A DNA stretch of 32,859 nucleotides. Source: an uncultured Pelagibacteraceae bacterium. GTDB lineage: Bacteria; Pseudomonadota; Alphaproteobacteria; Pelagibacterales; AG-422-B15. The position numbers and the translations under genes were made by a program. Under the pieces are notes generated by a model that was given only the letters and a program-made list of their open reading frames with translations, did not search any database and was not told where the DNA came from. The stretch is from assembly GCA_902521655.1 (NCBI GenBank), contig CABYSM010000011.1, positions 1-32,859 of the forward strand, in the 5' to 3' direction. Every line of letters starts with the position of its first letter. Within the stretch, counting starts at the first letter, position 1. Shown in pieces: positions 27,587 through 32,859 of this stretch.

Positions 27587-28186
27587 TTAAATTTTAATTT
27601 CATTTGTAAATGTATTTTGTAAATTGATATTCGAAGTAATAATTACAATTCCATTATTAGTATTAAAATTTTTGATTTTTTGAATTAGTATCTGACTGTT
27701 TTCTTCATCTAAAAAAACAAAAGGTTCGTCTAAATACCATATCTTACTTTCTGTAAAATTAAGCCTGAGAAGTGATATACACTTTTTTTGCCCATCACTT
27801 AAAGAAGCAACATCTCTTTCCACAAGATGTGACATGTTAAAATCTTCTAAAAGTTTTGAATAAGAAATATTTTTTTGATAAATAATTTCCCATAGCTTTA
27901 AATTATTTTTGACTGATAGATTGTCTTTTAGAGAATTCTTTTGACCTACAAAATTGAATAAGTATCTATAATTAGAGTCTTCAATTACATTTTGATCATT
28001 AAATAATATTTTTCCATTATAAGATTTTATGAAATTTGATAGCACTCGCAGCAGAGTAGTTTTACCAGATCCATTTTTACCTCTGATAACAAGTGTTTCT
28101 CCAGATTTAAGCTTTGTATTTAGATCTTTTAGGACTAAGTTTTCACCTCTATAACAAGTCAAGTCCTCAATTTTTAGTTCATTCAT
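27587..28186 (-). CDS. ccmA: Haem exporter ATP-binding protein CcmA
   Basis: 199 aa; Walker A RGKNGSGKTTLLRVL, ABC signature LSDGQKKCISLLRL, Walker B WYLDEPFVFLD. Confidence 0.92.
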   Translation of the reverse strand: MNELKIEDLTCYRGENLVLKDLNTKLKSGETLVIRGKNGSGKTTLLRVLSNFIKSYNGKILFNDQNVIEDSNYRYLFNFVGQKNSLKDNLSVKNNLKLWEIIYQKNISYSKLLEDFNMSHLVERDVASLSDGQKKCISLLRLNFTESKIWYLDEPFVFLDEENSQILIQKIKNFNTNNGIVIITSNINLQNTFTNEIKI

Positions 28187-28247
28187 ATTAAAGTTTCTAT
28201 TGATAGCTGTTCAAATTAGTCTTATTAATACATCCAGTAAACCCTCT

Positions 28248-30935
28248 ATGTACGATAGCTTTAAAACAAAAAAAACACTAAAAATCGGCAAAAAGACCTA
28301 TACATATTATAGTCTTAAATGTGCTGAAAAAAATGGATTGAAGAATGTATCAGCTTTGCCTTATTCAATTAAGATACTTCTTGAGAACCTAATTAGACAT
28401 GAAGATGAGAAAACTGTTTTAAAAAGTGATATACTTGAGTTCCAAAAGTGGAAAAAACAAAAAAAAATAGCTAAAGAAATTAATTTTAGACCAGCTAGAG
28501 TTCTTATGCAGGATTTCACAGGGGTGCCTGCGGTTGTCGATCTTGCATCGATGCGATCTGCTATTAAAGATAAAAAAGGTGACCCAAAAAAAATTAATCC
28601 TTTGTCACCTGTAGACCTAGTTATTGATCACTCAGTAATGGTTGATAAATTTGGCTCAGCCTCAGCACATAAAGCCAATGTTGATTTGGAGTACAAAAGA
28701 AATATTGAACGATATGAGTTTCTCAGGTGGGGCCAAAAGTCATTTGACAATTTTCGAGTTGTTCCACCAGGAACAGGCATATGTCATCAAGTTAATTTAG
28801 AATATCTTGCAAAAACAATATGGTCATCTAGTGGTTTCATTAATAATAAGAAAGTTGAACTAGCATATCCTGATACAGTAGTTGGAACCGATAGCCATAC
28901 TACGATGATTAATGGTCTATCAGTGCTGGGTTGGGGAGTTGGAGGTATTGAAGCTGAAGCCGCAATGCTTGGCCAGCCAATATCAATGGTTGTTCCAGAG
29001 GTAATAGGTTTTGAAATTAAAGGTAAAATAAAAGAGGGAATAACAGCGACAGATTTAGTCCTCACGATCACAGAACAGCTTAGAAAAAAAGGGGTTGTGG
29101 GCAAGTTTGTAGAATTCTTTGGTGAAGGACTTAAAGAGTTATCGATACCTGACCGGGCTACAATTTCGAATATGGCTCCTGAATATGGAGCAACCTGTGG
29201 TTTTTTTCCAATTGATGAAGAAACAATTAAATTTTTAAAAGTGAGTGGCAGAGATGAAAAGGGTATTCAACTTGTAAAAAAATACGCGAAACTTCAAGGA
29301 CTTTGGGAAGATTATAAAAAGAATGACAGAGTTTATACTGATAAAATGCAATTAAACTTATCACAAATACTACCAAGTCTTGCTGGACCTAAGAGACCCC
29401 AAGATAAAATAGTTCTTTCTAAAGTTTCAGATGAATTTTTGAAATCACTTAAATCTGAATTCTCACAAAAAAATATTATAAATTTATCTAAAGTTAAGGA
29501 TGAAAATTTTGAAATAGATCACGGTCATGTGGCCATAGCTGCAATAACAAGCTGTACTAATACATCTAACCCAAGCGTAATGGTCGGAGCAGGTTTGCTG
29601 GCAAAAAAAGCAGCTAAGTTAGGCCTAAAAACCAAACCTTGGGTAAAAACTTCACTTGCTCCAGGCTCTAAAATTGTAACGGATTATTTAACAAAATCAG
29701 GACTGCAAAAATATTTAGATAACTTAGGATTTCACTTAGTTGGATTTGGGTGCACAACATGTATTGGGAATTCTGGACCTCTTGATAAAAATATTTCTGA
29801 CACCATTGGAAAGAATAACCTTATTGTAAGTGGTGTATTATCAGGCAATAGAAACTTTGAAGGAAGGATTAATCCATTTGTAAAAGCAAATTATTTAGCT
29901 TCTCCACCTTTAGTTGTTGCCTACGCACTTGCTGGCTCTACAAAAATAAACTTAGATAAAGATCCAATCGGCATTGGTAGTAACGGTAAAAAAATATATT
30001 TAAAAGATATCTGGCCTACCAATAAAGAAATTCAGAAGGTTATAGGTAAAACTATTACCTCACAACTCTACAAGCAAAGATACAAGAATGTATTTAAGGG
30101 TGATAGAAAATGGAACTCAGTAAAAGCACCTCAAGGGTTAACATATAAATGGAATAAAGACTCAACGTATGTTCAACATCCTCCTTTTTTTAAAGATCTA
30201 AAACTTAATCAAAACAATATAAGCGATATTGAAGATGCTAATATTCTCGGCATTTTTGGAGACTCGGTTACTACAGATCATATTAGTCCTGCAGGAGCAA
30301 TAAAAGATGATGGACCAGCAGGGGACTACCTAAAAAATAAAAAGGTTAAAAGAAATGATTTCAATTCATTTGGAGCCAGAAGAGGTAACCATCAGGTGAT
30401 GATGAGAGGAACATTTGCGAATATTAGAATTAAAAATGAAATGTTAAAGAATATTGAAGGCGGCTATACAATTCATTTCCCGTCCAACAAACAAATGTCT
30501 ATTTATGATGCCTCAATTAAATATCAAAAATCTAAGACACCACTGATTATTATTTCAGGTAAAGATTATGGAATGGGTTCATCGAGGGATTGGGCTGCAA
30601 AAGGTACCAAATTGCTTGGGGTCAAAGCGGTCATTGCTGAATCCTATGAAAGAATTCACAGATCAAATTTGGTAGGCATGGGTGTATTACCATTTAAATT
30701 TACTGGATCCGACAGCAGAAAAACACTCAAGCTAAAAGGTTCAGAAAAAATAAGCATTATCAATGTTAAAGATAAATTAAAACCACAAGGAAACTACAGT
30801 GCATTAATTAAATACAAGAATGGTGATCTCAAAAAAATTAAAATCAAACTTTTAGTTAATACCGCAACCGAAATAGAATATCTCGAAACTGGCGGAATAC
30901 TTCAGTATGTATTTAAAAATCTTGTTAATTCTTAA
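28248..30935 (+). CDS. acnA: Aconitate hydratase A
   Basis: Track ORF begins with a TTG at 28200; the ATG at 28248 (MYDSFKTKKTLKIGKKTYTYYSL) fits AcnA N-termini better. RVLMQDFTGVPAVVDLA, GTDSHTTMINGLSVLGWGVGGIEAEAAMLGQP, GFGCTTCIGNSGPL, VTTDHISPAGAI, GKDYGMGSSRDWAAKGTKLLGVKAVIAESYERIHRSNLVGMGVLP. Confidence 0.95.
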   Translation: MYDSFKTKKTLKIGKKTYTYYSLKCAEKNGLKNVSALPYSIKILLENLIRHEDEKTVLKSDILEFQKWKKQKKIAKEINFRPARVLMQDFTGVPAVVDLASMRSAIKDKKGDPKKINPLSPVDLVIDHSVMVDKFGSASAHKANVDLEYKRNIERYEFLRWGQKSFDNFRVVPPGTGICHQVNLEYLAKTIWSSSGFINNKKVELAYPDTVVGTDSHTTMINGLSVLGWGVGGIEAEAAMLGQPISMVVPEVIGFEIKGKIKEGITATDLVLTITEQLRKKGVVGKFVEFFGEGLKELSIPDRATISNMAPEYGATCGFFPIDEETIKFLKVSGRDEKGIQLVKKYAKLQGLWEDYKKNDRVYTDKMQLNLSQILPSLAGPKRPQDKIVLSKVSDEFLKSLKSEFSQKNIINLSKVKDENFEIDHGHVAIAAITSCTNTSNPSVMVGAGLLAKKAAKLGLKTKPWVKTSLAPGSKIVTDYLTKSGLQKYLDNLGFHLVGFGCTTCIGNSGPLDKNISDTIGKNNLIVSGVLSGNRNFEGRINPFVKANYLASPPLVVAYALAGSTKINLDKDPIGIGSNGKKIYLKDIWPTNKEIQKVIGKTITSQLYKQRYKNVFKGDRKWNSVKAPQGLTYKWNKDSTYVQHPPFFKDLKLNQNNISDIEDANILGIFGDSVTTDHISPAGAIKDDGPAGDYLKNKKVKRNDFNSFGARRGNHQVMMRGTFANIRIKNEMLKNIEGGYTIHFPSNKQMSIYDASIKYQKSKTPLIIISGKDYGMGSSRDWAAKGTKLLGVKAVIAESYERIHRSNLVGMGVLPFKFTGSDSRKTLKLKGSEKISIINVKDKLKPQGNYSALIKYKNGDLKKIKIKLLVNTATEIEYLETGGILQYVFKNLVNS

Positions 30936-30940
30936 GTAAA

Positions 30941-31582
30941 CTAACTTTTGTAATTTGACAAAAATTCTAAAGAACTAGCACCGCTACCTGAAACAGTACT
31001 TCTAATAGCTTCAAATAGTTTTTCAGAAAACTCGGCAAAATCATCAGTATTTATATTATAGTTTTCTCTATATAGAGAAAAGCTAACTTCTACGCATATT
31101 TCTCCACAATCAGTGTAGTAAAACTGATTAGATAAATTTCCAAAATCGCCTTCATCATTAATTGCGACAGAACACGTTTCTTCAAAGTTACCTGAGCCTC
31201 TGGTTACAATATTTTTTGTTTTGGTCTCGGCGGCTGAATAGAAACCTGAGTCACAACCAAAAAAGGTTCTCCTATAATCTGTTTCTTCTGATTTTGATCC
31301 CATGATACCAAAATTAATATTGTCAAAGTATGAGGCGTTATCATTTTGACCCATTTCTAGAGGCACCAAGTTTGCAAAAACATAAAAATTACCTGATGGA
31401 ACGCTTCCAGATTTCTCAAGATCATATACTTTCCAGTTGCCTGGTAGCATTGGTAAGTCAACTTGGTTATAAGCACTAGAGATTTTTCCTGTGTATAATA
31501 AATTTTCATTAAACTCTTCAGATAAAGAATATGAAGTGAATGATAGAAGTAATGCTAAAGTCGATATAATTATGTTTTTCAT
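30941..31582 (-). CDS. Secreted protein of unknown function
   Basis: 213 aa; signal peptide MKNIIISTLALLLSFTSYSLSEE; four cysteines (GCDSG, EETCS, TDCGEICVE); no family recognised. Confidence 0.65.
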   Translation of the reverse strand: MKNIIISTLALLLSFTSYSLSEEFNENLLYTGKISSAYNQVDLPMLPGNWKVYDLEKSGSVPSGNFYVFANLVPLEMGQNDNASYFDNINFGIMGSKSEETDYRRTFFGCDSGFYSAAETKTKNIVTRGSGNFEETCSVAINDEGDFGNLSNQFYYTDCGEICVEVSFSLYRENYNINTDDFAEFSEKLFEAIRSTVSGSGASSLEFLSNYKS

Positions 31583-31663
31583 GATTTTTTCCTATTTTTT
31601 CAAATATATACTAAATTAGTTTTATTTAAAATAAGAGTCTTAATTTCATATATAAATAAAAAT

Positions 31664-32859
31664 TTATTTTACTGATGAATAAATAATATCAATTAAATCT
31701 CTAGAAAACCCCGCAGGGTCAGATGGCTTTTCGCCATCCAGAATTTTTGATTGTTCGTACAACATAGTTGCAATTTTACTAATTTCCCCAATCTCTTCTT
31801 TTTTTGTACACATCTTAGCCATTTTTTTTATAAGCTTATGATCGGAGTTAATTTCCAATATCTTTAGAGATAATTCCTGATTTAATTGGTTATGCTGCTG
31901 AAGTATCTTTTCCAAATGAGGGTCCATAGCATTATCATCCCCCACTAAACATACAGCACTGTCAGTCAACCTTGATGAAATCCTTACATCCTTAACTTTA
32001 TCCTTAAGCTGTTCTTTCAGTAATATAACTAATGGATCGATAGATTTGTTTTCTTTTTTATTATCTTTTTCTTTTTTGCTATCAAATGAGTCTAAATCAT
32101 CAAGTCCTTTTGTGACTGACTTAAAAGACTTTTCTTTATAGAGAGGAGTAGATGATGTCCAAAAGCTATCTACTGGATCATCAAGTATTAATACGTTTAT
32201 GTCCCGAGATTTGTAGCCTTCTAAGCTTGGATTATTCATTATATTTTCATAGCTGTCACCAGTCATGAAGTAAATATCTTTTTGTTTTTTACCCATACCT
32301 TCTAAATACTCATCAAGCGAAATTAATTCTTTTGATTTAGAATTTTTAAAAAGAGCAATCTCTAATAAGGACTCTTTCTTTTCAAAGTCCTCATAAATTC
32401 CTTCTTTTAATACAGGGCCAAAATTTAACCAAAATGATTCAAATGATTTTCTATCTTTTAAAAGTTTCTTTTTTAAATCTGATAAAGTTCTTTTAACAAG
32501 AGAAGATCTTATTTTTGCAACAACGGGATTATTTTGAAGCATCTCCCTGCTGATGTTCAATGGAAGGTCCTCGGAATCAATTACACCTCTTATAAACCTT
32601 AAATATGGCGGGACTAGCTCAGGACAATTATCGGTGATGAAAACTCTTTTTACATACAATTTCAGTCTATTTTCTCTAGCAGGTTCATATAAATCAAAAG
32701 GTTTTGATGATGGTATAAAATTAAGTACTGTGTATTCAATTTTTCCTTCAGCTTTATAGTGCGACGTCATCCAAGGATCGTCAAACATTTGTCCTACATG
32801 ATTATAAAATTCTTTATATTGTTCTTCTGTAATTTTATTTTTGGGGCGCGTCCAAATTG
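31664..32859 (-). CDS. htpG: Molecular chaperone HtpG (Hsp90), C-terminal part; 5' end outside the window
   Basis: [100 protein letters not shown]; frame open to the window edge beyond the track ORF start. Confidence 0.95.
   Translation of the reverse strand, partial: [397 protein letters not shown]

Noticed and set aside
1-32859. Mobile elements, CRISPR arrays, toxin-antitoxin or defence systems, tRNA/rRNA genes
   Set aside because: Looked for direct repeats with spacers, transposase/integrase motifs and tRNA-like segments in the intergenic gaps; none seen. Intergenic space is too small for most.

Overview
AT-rich 32.9 kb window of what looks like a streamlined marine alphaproteobacterium (SAR11/HIMB59-like gene content; inferred from gene order and base composition, not verified). 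It is almost wall-to-wall core metabolism. Minus strand: mmsA-mdh-sucC-sucD-sucA(partial), and a 13 kb co-directional array ffh-rpsP-rimM-trmD-rplS-leuC-leuD-leuB-asd-[CitE/MaoC fusion]-sdhC-sdhD-sdhA-sdhB. Plus strand: a small Smr gene, dapF-DUF393-mtaB-ftsY, and acnA. Minus strand again: a complete ccmABCDEFGH cytochrome c maturation operon (ccmD, 51 aa, is missing from the ORF track), a small secreted protein plus PagL-like gene pair behind a good sigma70-type promoter, a secreted orphan, and htpG (partial). I see no mobile element, CRISPR array, defence island, tRNA or rRNA. The observations most worth a second look are: (1) a natural fusion of a malyl-CoA-lyase-like (CitE/HpcH) domain to a mesaconyl-CoA-hydratase-like (double MaoC) domain, with a possible internal start at the domain junction; (2) an unusually large, hairpin-bearing intergenic region downstream of sdhB; (3) a hairpin-dense ffh/dapF divergent intergenic region; (4) acidic low-complexity tails on both bL19 and bS16; (5) the uncharacterised secreted-protein/PagL-like pair.
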